Positions 8,664 through 17,091 of a stretch of 64,000 nucleotides of DNA are shown piece after piece. A model generated the notes under the pieces. It did not search any database. It worked only from the letters and a program-made list of their open reading frames with translations, and was not told where the DNA came from. Source of the DNA: Lacunisphaera limnophila (GTDB lineage Bacteria; Verrucomicrobiota; Verrucomicrobiia; Opitutales; Opitutaceae); contig NZ_CP016094.1 of assembly GCF_001746835.1 (NCBI RefSeq), positions 3,053,501 through 3,117,500 on the forward strand. The letters run 5' to 3'. The number at the start of each line of letters is the position of its first letter. The first letter of the stretch is position 1. Both the position numbers and the translations under genes were made by a program.

Positions 8664-10094
8664 ATGAAAATCTACTTCATGGGTATCGGTGGGACGGCGA
8701 TGGGCAATGCGGCGCTGTTGGCGCGCGCGGCGGGGCACGAGGTGCTCGGGGCCGACACGGGAGTGTATCCGCCCATGAGCACCGTGCTGGCGGCGGCCGG
8801 CATCGAGGCGCATGAGGGCTACGATCCCGTCCGGTTGGAGCGGCTGAAGCCCGACCTGGTGGTCATCGGCAACGCCATGTCCCGCGGCAATCCCGAGGTC
8901 GAGTGGCTGCTGGACACGCGGGCTCTGGCCTTCGCCTCGCTGCCGGCGCTGCTCGCGGACTTTGTGCTGAAGGGGCGGAAGAACATCGTGATTGCCGGCA
9001 CGCACGGGAAGACGACGACCACCGCGTTGACGGCCTTCCTGCTGCGCGAGAACGGCCGCGACCCGGGCTTCCTGATCGGCGGTGTGCCGCAGGACCCGCC
9101 GGTGGGCAACCACCTCGGCGCGGCGGCCGATCCCTTTGTGATCGAGGGCGACGAGTACGACAGCGCGTTCTTCGACAAGCGCAGCAAGTTCATCCACTAC
9201 GCCCCGCATGTGGCGGTGCTGAACAACCTGGAGTTCGATCACGCCGACATTTTTCGCGACCTGGCGGACGTCCAGCGCACCTTCCTGCACCTGGCGCGCA
9301 TCGTGCCGCGCAACGGCTGGATTGTGATCAATGGCGACGATGACAACCTGCGGGCACTCGGGGCCTTCCCGTGGACGCGGGTCATCAAGGTTGGCACCGG
9401 CGAGGGGAATGATGTCCGGATCACCGCCTTTGCCGAGTCACCGGCGGGGGTGACGTTCACCCTGGTCTGGCGGGACGAGGAACCGCAGGTCGTGCGGTGG
9501 AACCAGCCGGGCCTGTTCAACGCGCGGAACGCCGCGATGGCGGCGGTGGCGGCGGCGCTGGCGCTGTTTCCCGACGACCCGACGCAGCTCAAGCTCGATG
9601 GGTTGGCCCGCTTCCGCGGAGTGAAGCGCCGGCAGGAACTGCTGGTGGACACGCCGCGGCTGAAAGTGATCGAGGATTTTGGCCACCATCCGACGGCGCT
9701 GGCGGAGACGATCACGTCCCTCCGCGCCCGGTACCCGGGGCTGGTGTTGAGCGCGGTCTTTGAACCGCGCAGCAACACCGCGCGGACGAAGGTGATGCAG
9801 GCTGGGTTCACGCGGGCTTTGGCTCTGGCCGACGAGGTGTACATCGGGGCGGTGAGCCGCGCCGAGAAGCTGAAGGCGGAGGAGCGATTCGATGTCGAGG
9901 CGGTGCTCCAGCATCTCGAGGTGCAAGGGGTGCATGCTTACACCGCGGAGACCAATGCGGCTTTGAAGGAAAAACTCACGGCCACGATCCGGGGGGCGGC
10001 CCAGCCGCAGCTGGTCGTGTTCTTCACCAACGGCTCGTTCGACGGGATTATCGGGACGTTTGTGGCGGAAAACCGGGCGCCCGGCAACGGATAG
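8664..10094 (+). CDS. mpl: UDP-N-acetylmuramate:L-Ala-gamma-D-Glu-meso-DAP ligase (Mpl)
   Basis: Mpl recycles cell-wall tripeptide by joining it to UDP-MurNAc in the cytoplasm. The 476-residue product begins MKIYFMGIGGTAMGN, the Mur-ligase N-terminal nucleotide fold with the GIGG motif. The ATP-binding loop GTHGKTTTT is near residue 112. Other Mur signatures are EGDEYDSAFFDKRSKF (about residue 160), LNNLEFDHADIF and the C-terminal DFGHHPTAL. The phrase GDEYDSAFFD separates Mpl from MurC. The ATG at 8664 matches the family start; the upstream frame extension runs through an intergenic repeat. The implied meso-DAP peptidoglycan is normal for a Gram-negative-type wall. Confidence 0.93.
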   Translation: MKIYFMGIGGTAMGNAALLARAAGHEVLGADTGVYPPMSTVLAAAGIEAHEGYDPVRLERLKPDLVVIGNAMSRGNPEVEWLLDTRALAFASLPALLADFVLKGRKNIVIAGTHGKTTTTALTAFLLRENGRDPGFLIGGVPQDPPVGNHLGAAADPFVIEGDEYDSAFFDKRSKFIHYAPHVAVLNNLEFDHADIFRDLADVQRTFLHLARIVPRNGWIVINGDDDNLRALGAFPWTRVIKVGTGEGNDVRITAFAESPAGVTFTLVWRDEEPQVVRWNQPGLFNARNAAMAAVAAALALFPDDPTQLKLDGLARFRGVKRRQELLVDTPRLKVIEDFGHHPTALAETITSLRARYPGLVLSAVFEPRSNTARTKVMQAGFTRALALADEVYIGAVSRAEKLKAEERFDVEAVLQHLEVQGVHAYTAETNAALKEKLTATIRGAAQPQLVVFFTNGSFDGIIGTFVAENRAPGNG

Positions 10095-10097
10095 AGG

Positions 10098-10136
10098 GCG
10101 GGCGGCGAACAACCCGTCCGGAGGCCCGGTTCCACC
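10098..10136. repeat. 39-base dispersed repeat, copy 1 (3' of mpl)
   Basis: An 11-base block GCGGGCGGCGA, a short spacer, and a 24-base block beginning CCCGTCCGGAGGCC match the copy at 20264-20301. The first block is identical and the second differs at a single base. Both copies lie just after a plus-strand ligase gene of the Mur/FolC superfamily. Confidence 0.75.
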
Positions 10137-10183
10137 CCGCGGTGGGACGTCGCCGGGCGATCACGCCGTCGGCATGATCAGGG

Positions 10184-12208
10184 CTAGGCGGCGGGCCGGT
10201 CGCGGACCGGGACGGTGGGATCGGCGGGCTTCGCGGCGCGGAAGCCGGGCAGCAGGGCCTCGACGGTGGATTTCAGCGCGGGCAGGTAGACGGGCTTTAT
10301 GAGGTAGTCGTCCATGCCGGCGCCGATGCATTTCTCGCGGGTGCCGGGGGCGGTCAGGGCGCTGACGGCCACGATCGGCACATGGCGGCCGGGAGCCTCC
10401 TCGGCGCGGATCTGGCTGGCGGTGGCGAAGCCGTCCACCTCCGGCATCTCGAGATCGGTGAAGATGATCGCATACCGGTTGGCCGCGGCGAGCTTGACCG
10501 CTTCCGGGCCGCCCGAGGCGAGGTCGGCCTCGAGGCCGAGGCGGCGGAGCATGACCTTGAGCAACTCGCGGTTGAGGCGGGCGTCGTCCACCACGAGGGC
10601 CCGGGTCCAAAGCGGGACCGGCGGGGCGGTGTCGCCGGCGGCGGGTTTGTAGCCAAGACCGCAGGCATCGGCCGAGTCGCTGGCGAACATGAACGTGAAG
10701 GTGGTGCCCTGGCCCACGGTGCTCTGGAGGGTGATGGTGCCGCCCATCAGGTCGCTGAGGCGCTTGCTGATCGCCAGGCCCAGGCCGGTGCCGCCGTGGT
10801 GTCGGGTCGTCGAGGTGTCGGCCTGACTGAAGGCGCGGAAGAGCAGGGGGATCTTGTCGGCCGGGATGCCCACGCCGGTGTCGGCGACCTCCAGCGTGAG
10901 GCGACCGTGCTGGGCGGTGCCCGGGTCCGGTTGCCAAGTGGCGCGGACGGTGACGGAGCCTTGGGTGGTGAATTTCAGGGCGTTGCTGAGCAGGTTCAGC
11001 ACGATTTGGCGGATCCGGGTCGGATCACCGAAGAGGGTGAGGGTTTCCGGTAGCTGGTTGTCGAAATTCAGCTGGAGCTGCTTTTGGGCGGCATGCGCGG
11101 ACATGAGTTCCATGACCTCGTGCACCAGCAAGGCGGGGGCCCAGGCAATGTGCTCGAGCTTCATGGCGCCGCTCTCGGCCTTGGTGTAGTCAAGGATGCC
11201 GTTGAGCAGGGTGAGCAGGCCGCTGCCGGCGCGGTTGATCGTGTCGACGTAGCGGCGCTGCTTGGGGTTGAGCTCGCTGTCGGCGAGGATGCTGGCGAAG
11301 CCGAGGATGGCGCTGAGGGGGGTGCGCACCTCATGGCTCATCAGGGCGAGGTATTCGCTTTTCGCGGCGCTGGCGGCGAAGGCGGATTCGCTGGCCTGCT
11401 CGAGCCGGTTTTGGATCTCCTTGCGTTCCTCGATCTCGGCGCGGAGGCGGGAAATGAAGGCGCCACTCGCGAGGAGGATGGCGACGAGCACCAGGGTGAT
11501 GCCGAGCACGAGGGCCCGGATGCTGCCGAGGGCCTTGAGCCAGGTCTCGGCGGGGTAGTCGATACCCACCCCGGCCTCGATCCGGCCGTCGGGACTGTAG
11601 ATCGGGGCAAAGGAGGAGACCCAGACGCCCCAGCGATCCGCCATGATCTCGGATTCGAACACGGTCTCTCCGGCCAGGGCTTGGTAGAATTTCGGGGTGG
11701 CCTCGTCGTAGAGCTCGCCGATCGGGGTGCGGGCTTCTCGATCCTCATCATACTTGCCGTCGCGGTCGTAGTCCGTCTCCGAATCGACGATGAGGTGGAT
11801 CCGGCCGGCGGCATCCTGGCGGTAGGTGTAGATGTCCGCGATCGTGCGGTTGGCGGCGAGCCAGGTTTTTTGATGGTTGATGATCTCGAGGTAGAGCGGG
11901 TCGTCCGCCAGAGTGGCCTCGTTGATCCGATCGTGGCCGTGCTGCGACAGTTCGGCGGCATAGGTCGGACCGAAACCGGCGAACAACTCCCGGAGGCTGT
12001 CCATGCGGCTGCGTCCGGCCCATTCGGCGGCGACGGTGCCCAGGACCGCGAGCACAAGGGCGGCGAAGTAGAAGCGGCATGAGATACAAGGCCCGCTGCC
12101 ACGTTGCGAGAGACGGCGCCGCAGCATCCAGCAGGCGATCGCGACAAACGTCAGCAGGATGATCGCATCGCCGCGAAAGGTGAGGAAGAGATGTTGGGCT
12201 TGGAGCAT
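10184..12208 (-). CDS. Membrane hybrid sensor histidine kinase
   Basis: The 674-residue protein has two N-terminal hydrophobic segments (AIILLTFVAIACWML and FYFAALVLAVLGTVAAEW). A periplasmic sensor region of about 160 residues follows, then a third membrane helix (LVLGITLVLVAILLASGAF). The HisKA box is SHEVRTPL near residue 291. The HATPase domain has NLLSNALKFT, ADTGVGIP and HHGGTGLGLAISKRL. A receiver domain follows with VVDDARLNREL and the phosphoacceptor Asp in FTDLEMPEVDG near residue 584. No output domain or adjacent response regulator gene is visible, so it is an orphan hybrid kinase. The stimulus is unknown. Confidence 0.92.
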   Translation of the reverse strand: MLQAQHLFLTFRGDAIILLTFVAIACWMLRRRLSQRGSGPCISCRFYFAALVLAVLGTVAAEWAGRSRMDSLRELFAGFGPTYAAELSQHGHDRINEATLADDPLYLEIINHQKTWLAANRTIADIYTYRQDAAGRIHLIVDSETDYDRDGKYDEDREARTPIGELYDEATPKFYQALAGETVFESEIMADRWGVWVSSFAPIYSPDGRIEAGVGIDYPAETWLKALGSIRALVLGITLVLVAILLASGAFISRLRAEIEERKEIQNRLEQASESAFAASAAKSEYLALMSHEVRTPLSAILGFASILADSELNPKQRRYVDTINRAGSGLLTLLNGILDYTKAESGAMKLEHIAWAPALLVHEVMELMSAHAAQKQLQLNFDNQLPETLTLFGDPTRIRQIVLNLLSNALKFTTQGSVTVRATWQPDPGTAQHGRLTLEVADTGVGIPADKIPLLFRAFSQADTSTTRHHGGTGLGLAISKRLSDLMGGTITLQSTVGQGTTFTFMFASDSADACGLGYKPAAGDTAPPVPLWTRALVVDDARLNRELLKVMLRRLGLEADLASGGPEAVKLAAANRYAIIFTDLEMPEVDGFATASQIRAEEAPGRHVPIVAVSALTAPGTREKCIGAGMDDYLIKPVYLPALKSTVEALLPGFRAAKPADPTVPVRDRPAA

Positions 12209-12309
12209 GGCGGCCGCGCCTCTCGTCCGGTGCCTGCGCGCACGCCTGACCACTCGCCCGGAATCGAAATACGCCGATGACTCGTTATCGGCTGTCTTGT
12301 CCCGGTCTT

Positions 12310-12325
12310 TAGGGTAAAAACCCTA
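12310..12325. promoter_or_regulatory. Perfect 16-base palindrome upstream of the hybrid kinase
   Basis: TAGGGT and ACCCTA flank four A residues. It lies 102 bases upstream of the kinase start and 6 bases past the rimO stop. With no T-run on either side, it looks more like a protein-binding dyad than a terminator. No binding protein can be named. Confidence 0.4.
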
Positions 12326-12330
12326 GGAGG

Positions 12331-13755
12331 TCACTGTGCCTGCTTCGCGATCTTGAACTCTTTGGGCTGCTGGCCTTTGGGGAGGGCGAGCAGATCGTAA
12401 TCGTGGTATCCGGTGATCTTGACGTCCACAAATTCGCCCACCGTGAGGTCGCGGGATACGTAGATCCGGCCATCGATATCGGGGGCGTCGGCCTCGCCCC
12501 GGGCGACGCCGGGTTCCTCGACGAGGACGCGGAGCGTGCGGCCGACGTAGGATTTGGAAACCTCGGCGGCGATGCGCTGCTGGAGGGACATCAGCTGGTG
12601 CCAGCGGGCTTCCTTGACCTTGGGCAGAATCTGATCGGGCATCTTGGCGCCGCGGGTGCCTTCCTCCTGGGAGTAGCGGAAGACGCCGAGGCGCTCGAAC
12701 TTGGTTTCCTCGATGAACGTGCAGAGTTCGGCAACGTCGGCGTCGGTTTCGCCGGGGAAGCCGACGATGAAGGTGGTGCGGACGGCGATGCCCGGGATGC
12801 CGGCGCGGATGCGGCCGATGAGGTTGCGGATGTAGTCGCCGCTGGTCTCACGCTGCATGCGCTCCAGCATGTGGTCAGAGATGTGCTGGAGCGGGATGTC
12901 AATGTAGCGGGCGACCTTCGGGCATTCGGCGATGGTGCGGATGAGCTCGTCGCTCCAGTGGGCCGGGTGCGTATAAAGGAGGCGGATCCAGAAATCGCCC
13001 TCGATGGCGTTAAGCTCGCGGAGGAGGGTGGTGAGGGCGGTGCCGCGGGAGGAGTCGACCGGGGTGCGCGGATTCGGGCGCTGTTCCCAGGTGTCCATGC
13101 CGAAGAAGGTCGTGTCCTGGGAAATGAGGTTCAGTTCCTTGACGCCCTCTTGCACGAGGCGGCGGGCTTCCTGGACGACGCTGTCGACCGTGCGGCTGCG
13201 GTGGCGGCCGCGGATCTGCGGGATGATGCAGAACGTGCAGGGGTGGTTGCAGCCCTCGGCGATCTTGACGTAGGCGAAGTGGGCGGGGGTGAGCCGGAAG
13301 CGGGGCGTGTTATAGTCCGGGATGTAGGTGGACTTGCCCTCGATGAAGTTGGCCGGGGCGGCCTTGGATTCGCCCTGACCGCGTTCCTTGGCGTAGATTT
13401 CCTGGATGATGGGGGCGACCTTGGTGACCTGGTCGAGGCCGATGAAGGCGTCGACCTCGTCGTGCAGTTCGGAGGAGAGGTCCTTGGAGAAGCGCTGGGA
13501 CATGCAGCCCGCGACGATGAGCTTCTGTTCCTTGCGGCGCTTCTTCATGCCCTTGTGCTGGTGCACCTCGAGGATGTGGCCGATGGACTCCTCCTTGGAC
13601 GAGTCGATGAAGGAGCAGGTGTTGACGATGACCACATCGGCCTTCTCGGCCTCGGGGATCACGGTCATGCCGGCCTCGTGCAGGTGACCGACCATGATCT
13701 CGCTATCGACGAGGTTCTTGGCGCAACCGAGGGAGATGAGGCTGACTTTGATCAT
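12331..13755 (-). CDS. rimO: Ribosomal protein uS12 methylthiotransferase RimO
   Basis: RimO adds a methylthio group to an Asp of ribosomal protein S12. The 474-residue product starts MIKVSLISLGCAKNLVDSEI, with the first cluster Cys of the MTTase domain; further Cys are in NTCSFIDSSKEESI and VAGCMSQRF. The radical-SAM motif CNHPCTFCIIPQIRGRHRSR is near residue 168. A C-terminal TRAM segment (GRIYVSRDLTVGEFVDVKITG) is present. The SLGCAKNLVDSE and IPQIRGRHRSR forms favour RimO over MiaB. The ATG at 13755 fits the family; the extra residues of the longer frame do not. Confidence 0.93.
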   Translation of the reverse strand: MIKVSLISLGCAKNLVDSEIMVGHLHEAGMTVIPEAEKADVVIVNTCSFIDSSKEESIGHILEVHQHKGMKKRRKEQKLIVAGCMSQRFSKDLSSELHDEVDAFIGLDQVTKVAPIIQEIYAKERGQGESKAAPANFIEGKSTYIPDYNTPRFRLTPAHFAYVKIAEGCNHPCTFCIIPQIRGRHRSRTVDSVVQEARRLVQEGVKELNLISQDTTFFGMDTWEQRPNPRTPVDSSRGTALTTLLRELNAIEGDFWIRLLYTHPAHWSDELIRTIAECPKVARYIDIPLQHISDHMLERMQRETSGDYIRNLIGRIRAGIPGIAVRTTFIVGFPGETDADVAELCTFIEETKFERLGVFRYSQEEGTRGAKMPDQILPKVKEARWHQLMSLQQRIAAEVSKSYVGRTLRVLVEEPGVARGEADAPDIDGRIYVSRDLTVGEFVDVKITGYHDYDLLALPKGQQPKEFKIAKQAQ

Positions 13756-13795
13756 GCGATCCGGCGTGGGCAGGGTGGCTGGCGGACAGGCCAAA

Positions 13796-13824
13796 TGAAA
13801 ACGGCCCCGACCAGGCGGGGCCGC
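13796..13824 (-). terminator. Terminator after the 35-residue basic gene
   Basis: On the minus strand an 8-bp stem (CGGCCCCG with CGGGGCCG, loop of six) is followed by TTTT. It lies between the microprotein stop at 13852 and the rimO start, so rimO probably has its own promoter or depends on read-through. Confidence 0.65.
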
Positions 13825-13851
13825 GACAAGTGGGGGTGCTGCCGGCGGGCC

Positions 13852-13959
13852 TTACTTCTTTTTGGACGCCTTGATGGCGGCCTGGATCTTGGCATTGCGG
13901 CGCTTGTGGTAAGCGACGCGGCGTTTCTTTTTGATGTGCTTGTTGAGTTGTTGACCCAT
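13852..13959 (-). CDS. 35-residue highly basic microprotein
   Basis: An ATG at 13959 opens a 35-codon frame ending in TAA at 13852. The product begins MGQQLNKHIKKKRRVAYHKR and ends KIQAAIKASKKK, so about 15 of 35 residues are Lys or Arg. The frame uses G/C-ending codons like its neighbours, and a terminator follows it. Size and charge resemble very small ribosome-associated proteins such as the THX type, but I cannot assign it to that family. A TTGACT hexamer lies upstream on the minus strand within the 160-base gap to the rhodanese gene. Ribosome or RNA binding is an inference. Confidence 0.65.
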   Translation of the reverse strand: MGQQLNKHIKKKRRVAYHKRRNAKIQAAIKASKKK

Positions 13960-14119
13960 AGATGAAGTAAGTGAGCGGTGTTTGTGCCCGAAAGGGCGCG
14001 CATTAGTCAAGCGTCGGTCTGAGAAGGTATTTTAGGGGCTTTCCTGCCCCTGCGGGGCACACGGGCCGGGTCGACCGCTCTCCCCACGCAAACTCGCGGC
14101 AAACTGGCGTCGGTTTTGC

Positions 14120-14440
14120 TCAATACCGGGCGAGGGTGGGGTCGATCTCGCGGGCCCAGGCGTCGATGCCGCCGGCGACATTGGTGACCTGCGTAAAGCC
14201 GTTGGCGCGCAGGAATTGGGTGACCCGCAGGCTCCGGCCGCCGTGGTGGCACTGGACGAGGATCAGGCGGTCCTTGGGCAGGGCCGCCAAGGCGGCCGGG
14301 ACCTGGCCCATGGGGAGGTGTTGGCTGCCCGGAATGGCGCAGGTGGCAACCTCGCTGGCTTCGCGCACGTCGAGCAGCAGGGCGCCCTCGGCCTGCAGGC
14401 GGGCGGCGGTCGTGACATCGATTTCAAGGGGAGTGTCCAT
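14120..14440 (-). CDS. Rhodanese-domain protein
   Basis: This single-domain rhodanese has 106 residues. It has the CH2A-like block LLLDVREASEVATCAIPGSQ and the active-site loop CHHGGRS (catalytic Cys near residue 69). It ends in NVAGGIDAWAREIDPTLARY, the usual C-terminal signature. Such proteins shuttle sulfane sulfur in the cytoplasm. The ATG at 14440 gives the compact domain; the longer frame adds five unlikely residues. The physiological sulfur donor and acceptor cannot be told from context. Confidence 0.88.
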   Translation of the reverse strand: MDTPLEIDVTTAARLQAEGALLLDVREASEVATCAIPGSQHLPMGQVPAALAALPKDRLILVQCHHGGRSLRVTQFLRANGFTQVTNVAGGIDAWAREIDPTLARY

Positions 14441-14537
14441 GGGGTGGAGAATCAAAGCGCCGGGCGGTTGAATGACAATCCCGTTAACCGCGGATCAGGG
14501 CTTGAACCGGGCCGGAGCAGCAGGCTTATAGGGCCTC

Positions 14538-15626
14538 ATGTCTGATCGTTATGTCGTCATCATGGCCGGCGGCCGCGGGGAACGGTTCTGGCCTCAAAGC
14601 TGTGCCGCCACGCCCAAGCACCTGCTCCCGATTGTCGGGGACAAGTCGATGCTCGCGCAAACCGTGGAGCGGGTGGCGGGAATCGTCCCCCGGGAAAACA
14701 TTTTCGTCATCACCACCCAGGCCCAGCTCACCGGCTGCCGCGGGGCCTGTCCGGATCTGCCGGCCGGCAATGTCGTGGCCGAGCCCATGGGCCGGGACAC
14801 CGCGGCCGCGACCGGCCTGGCGATGCTGCTGGTCAAGCAGCGCAACCCGGGGGCGGCGTTCGCGATGCTGCCGGCCGACCACGTCATTCATGACGTGGCG
14901 GAGTATGCGACCCTGCTCCGGGTGGCCTTTGAATCGGCGGAGGCGGCCGACGTGCTCGTGACCCTCGGGATCAAGCAGACCGCGCCTGAGACCGGGTTTG
15001 GCTACATCCAGCAGGGTGGGGCGTGGAAAACGGTGGGCGGCCGGCCGGTGCTGGCGGTGAAGCGCTTTGTGGAAAAACCCGATCTGGCCACGGCGCAGGC
15101 CTACCTGGCCTCGGGCGAGTATTTCTGGAATGCCGGGATGTTTGTCTGGCGCGTGCCCGTCGTGGAGACGGCCTTCCGGGCCCACGCGGCTGCGCTGTAT
15201 GTCGGTCTGACCAAGCTGGAGGTCGCGGCGCAGTCCGCCGGCGGCTGGGCGGCGGCGCTGGCGGAGGTTTACCCGTCCCTGCCCCGGATCTCGGTGGATT
15301 ACGCGTTGATGGAGAAATCCACCAATGTGGTCGTCGTGCCCGCGACCTTTGACTGGGATGATGTCGGGGCCTGGCCGGCGATCGCCAAGCACTTCACGCC
15401 GGATGCCGCCGGCAACGTCCTGCGCGGGCTGGCGATGGTCGAAGGCGGCGCGAACAACATCATCGTGAGCGACGACGGGCACCTGACCGCCGTGGTCGGC
15501 GCGAGCGACCTGGTCGTGGTGTACACGGCGAATGCCACGCTGGTGTGTTCGAAGGAGAAGGCGCAGGAGATCAAGGCCCTGCTGAAGCGGCTGGGCGAGG
15601 ATCCGCAGACAAAGAAGTTTTTGTGA
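14538..15626 (+). CDS. manC: Mannose-1-phosphate guanylyltransferase
   Basis: This enzyme forms GDP-mannose from mannose-1-phosphate and GTP for polysaccharide and glycan synthesis. The 362-residue product carries the nucleotidyltransferase signature MAGGRGERFWP with downstream PKHLLPIVGDKSML. The sugar-nucleotide motifs MLPADHVI, GFGYIQ, FVEKPDLATAQAYLASGEYFWNAGMF and TFDWDDVGAW are also clear. It lacks the C-terminal phosphomannose isomerase domain of the bifunctional enzymes, so it is the monofunctional type. It is expected to supply the exopolysaccharide pathway suggested by the sugar transferase at 45537. Confidence 0.92.
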   Translation: MSDRYVVIMAGGRGERFWPQSCAATPKHLLPIVGDKSMLAQTVERVAGIVPRENIFVITTQAQLTGCRGACPDLPAGNVVAEPMGRDTAAATGLAMLLVKQRNPGAAFAMLPADHVIHDVAEYATLLRVAFESAEAADVLVTLGIKQTAPETGFGYIQQGGAWKTVGGRPVLAVKRFVEKPDLATAQAYLASGEYFWNAGMFVWRVPVVETAFRAHAAALYVGLTKLEVAAQSAGGWAAALAEVYPSLPRISVDYALMEKSTNVVVVPATFDWDDVGAWPAIAKHFTPDAAGNVLRGLAMVEGGANNIIVSDDGHLTAVVGASDLVVVYTANATLVCSKEKAQEIKALLKRLGEDPQTKKFL

Positions 15627-15646
15627 ACCGAATCCCAACGGCAGGG

Positions 15647-15739
15647 TAACCGCGAAGGGCACGAATGAACGCGAACGGAAAATTTATCATCGGGATTGAT
15701 CGCTGTACCCTCGCGTCACTTCGCGCCCTTCGCGGTTAA
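15647..15739. repeat. CGCGAAGG-family mirrored repeat in front of ruvX
   Basis: A left arm (15647-15678, starting TAACCGCGAAGGGC) and a right arm (15708-15739, ending CCCTTCGCGGTTAA) are imperfect inverted repeats of about 32 bases. They enclose a 29-base AT-richer loop. The right arm ends six bases before the ruvX ATG. The layout matches the ATCCGTG family, but the word is different. Confidence 0.75.
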
Positions 15740-15745
15740 TTTTTC

Positions 15746-16171
15746 ATGCACTGCCTCGGCATCGATTACGGGACGAAACGCGTCGGCCTGGCCCATGGGG
15801 ACGAACTGGGGGTAGCCACGCCGCTGCCCGCGCTGGTGTATGCCGACGAGAAGGTGCGCTGGCAGAAGCTGGGTGAGGTGGTCCGGCAGCGCCGGATCAC
15901 GGATTTGGTGCTGGGTTTCCCCTACAACATGGACGGCACGGTCGGATTCAAGGCGAAGGAGGTTGAGGCCTACGGCGCGAAGCTCCAGGCCGAGTTCGGT
16001 CTGCCGGTGCACTTCGTGGACGAGACGCTGACCAGCGCCGAGGCGGAATCCAGCATCGCGAAGAAGGACCGGCGGGGTGTGCGCGACTCGGGCCTGATCG
16101 ACTCGCGGGCGGCGTGCCTGATCCTGCAGGACTGGCTGGACCAGAAATTCCCGCCGCCGATTCCGGAATAA
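15746..16171 (+). CDS. ruvX: RuvX/YqgF-type Holliday junction resolvase-like nuclease
   Basis: The 141-residue protein has the RNase-H-like start CLGIDYGTKRVGLA, where Asp is a metal ligand. The middle segment DLVLGFPYNMDGT and the C-terminal FVDETLTSAEAE follow, with a final Asp in DSRAACLILQDWL. This family is usually 130-150 residues and acts on Holliday junctions or in pre-16S rRNA end maturation; the two roles cannot be separated from sequence. It lacks an obvious Shine-Dalgarno sequence, because the mirrored repeat directly precedes the ATG. truA follows 66 bases later. Confidence 0.9.
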   Translation: MHCLGIDYGTKRVGLAHGDELGVATPLPALVYADEKVRWQKLGEVVRQRRITDLVLGFPYNMDGTVGFKAKEVEAYGAKLQAEFGLPVHFVDETLTSAEAESSIAKKDRRGVRDSGLIDSRAACLILQDWLDQKFPPPIPE

Positions 16172-16191
16172 GGCATTTCAGCGCCGCGCAT

Positions 16192-16250
16192 GACACGGAT
16201 GGACACGGATGGCTAAGGAATCTATCCGTGATCATCCGTGAAATCCGTGG
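16192..16250. repeat. ATCCGTG-family mirrored repeat, copy 2 (truA start)
   Basis: The left arm (16192-16210, two CACGGAT words) is nearly complementary to the right arm (16224-16240, two ATCCGTG words, 14 of 17 bases). A third word, ATCCGTGG, follows and extends past the truA GTG. The repeat therefore supplies the truA start codon. Confidence 0.8.
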
Positions 16251-16999
16251 CCCCAAAAATCAAACCGACCCGTTGGAAGTGCGTCGTCGCCTATGACGGG
16301 ACGACGTTCCATGGCTGGCAGAGCCAGGAGGGCGGGAACACGGTGCAGGACCTGATCGAGCGGCAAATCAACACCATCTTCGGCCGGCCGATCCGGATCG
16401 AAGGCAGCGGGCGGACCGACTCGGGCGTGCATGCGCACGCGCAGGTGTTTCACTTTGATGCGCCCTGGGCGCATGGGGCGGAGAAGCTGCGCAAGGCGCT
16501 GCAGACCGGCCTGCCGCGGAGCATTTGTCTCAAGCAGCTGCGGCGGGCGCGGCCGGATTTCCATGCACGGTTCGACGCGAAGGGGAAAGTCTACCGCTAC
16601 CACCTGAACCTCGGCCAGGCCGATCCGTTTGAGGTGAATTACAGCTGGTCACTCAATCGTGACCTGGACTGGCCGGCGGTGCTGGCGGCGGCGAAGGTCC
16701 TGCGGGGCCAGCACGACTTCTGGGCCTTCTCCGGCGAGAACGACCGGACCTACGAGACGACGGTGCGTGATCTGCGGCGGCTCGAGGTGAAACGGCGCGG
16801 CCCTCGGGTGACCTTCACCTTCGAGGCCGATGGATTTTTGTACAAGATGGTGCGCAGCCTCACCGGTGCGCTGGTGAATGTCGGCCTGGGCAAACTCACG
16901 GCGGCGGAAATCGCCGCGTTGCTGAAGTCGCGCCGGCGCATCGCGACGGTGGTCACCGCGCCGCCGCAGGGGTTGTTCATGGTGAAAGTGATCTACTGA
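16238..16999 (+). CDS. truA: tRNA pseudouridine synthase A
   Basis: TruA makes pseudouridine at positions 38-40 of tRNA anticodon arms. The 253-residue product has VVAYDGTTFHGWQSQ and the catalytic Asp in GSGRTDSGVHA (residue 61 with this start). RFDAKGKVYRYHL, HDFWAFSGEN and a C-terminal FEADGFLYKMVRSLTGALVNVG follow. No ATG is available at the 5' end; GTG at 16238 or GTG at 16247 must be used. Both lie in the repeat element, and the start beginning Val-Ala-Pro at 16247 is equally plausible. No Shine-Dalgarno is visible. Confidence 0.93.
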   Translation: MKSVAPKIKPTRWKCVVAYDGTTFHGWQSQEGGNTVQDLIERQINTIFGRPIRIEGSGRTDSGVHAHAQVFHFDAPWAHGAEKLRKALQTGLPRSICLKQLRRARPDFHARFDAKGKVYRYHLNLGQADPFEVNYSWSLNRDLDWPAVLAAAKVLRGQHDFWAFSGENDRTYETTVRDLRRLEVKRRGPRVTFTFEADGFLYKMVRSLTGALVNVGLGKLTAAEIAALLKSRRRIATVVTAPPQGLFMVKVIY

Positions 17000-17066
17000 C
17001 CTCGATTCAGGCGGTTTTGGCCGGGGAGCGCGCCACTGGTCGCGGATAGATTGGGCCTGAGTCGTG

Positions 17067-17091
17067 AGTATCCGTGGAATACGTGGCTAAA
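17067..17091. repeat. ATCCGTG-family repeat, copy 3 (comF start)
   Basis: Only the right arm is present: GTATCCGTGG, then ATACGTGGCTAAA. It contains both candidate GTG starts of comF (17074 and 17083). The final GTGGCTAAA is identical to the end of the copy at 52428-52496. Confidence 0.7.

Noticed and set aside
12403..13965. 520-codon plus-strand frame opposite rimO
   Set aside because: The complementary strand encodes RimO with intact radical-SAM motifs; the plus frame is Asp/Glu/Gly-rich nonsense.
14042..14062. GCCCC/GGGGC hairpin after the rhodanese gene as a terminator
   Set aside because: The stem is short and not followed by a clear T-run.
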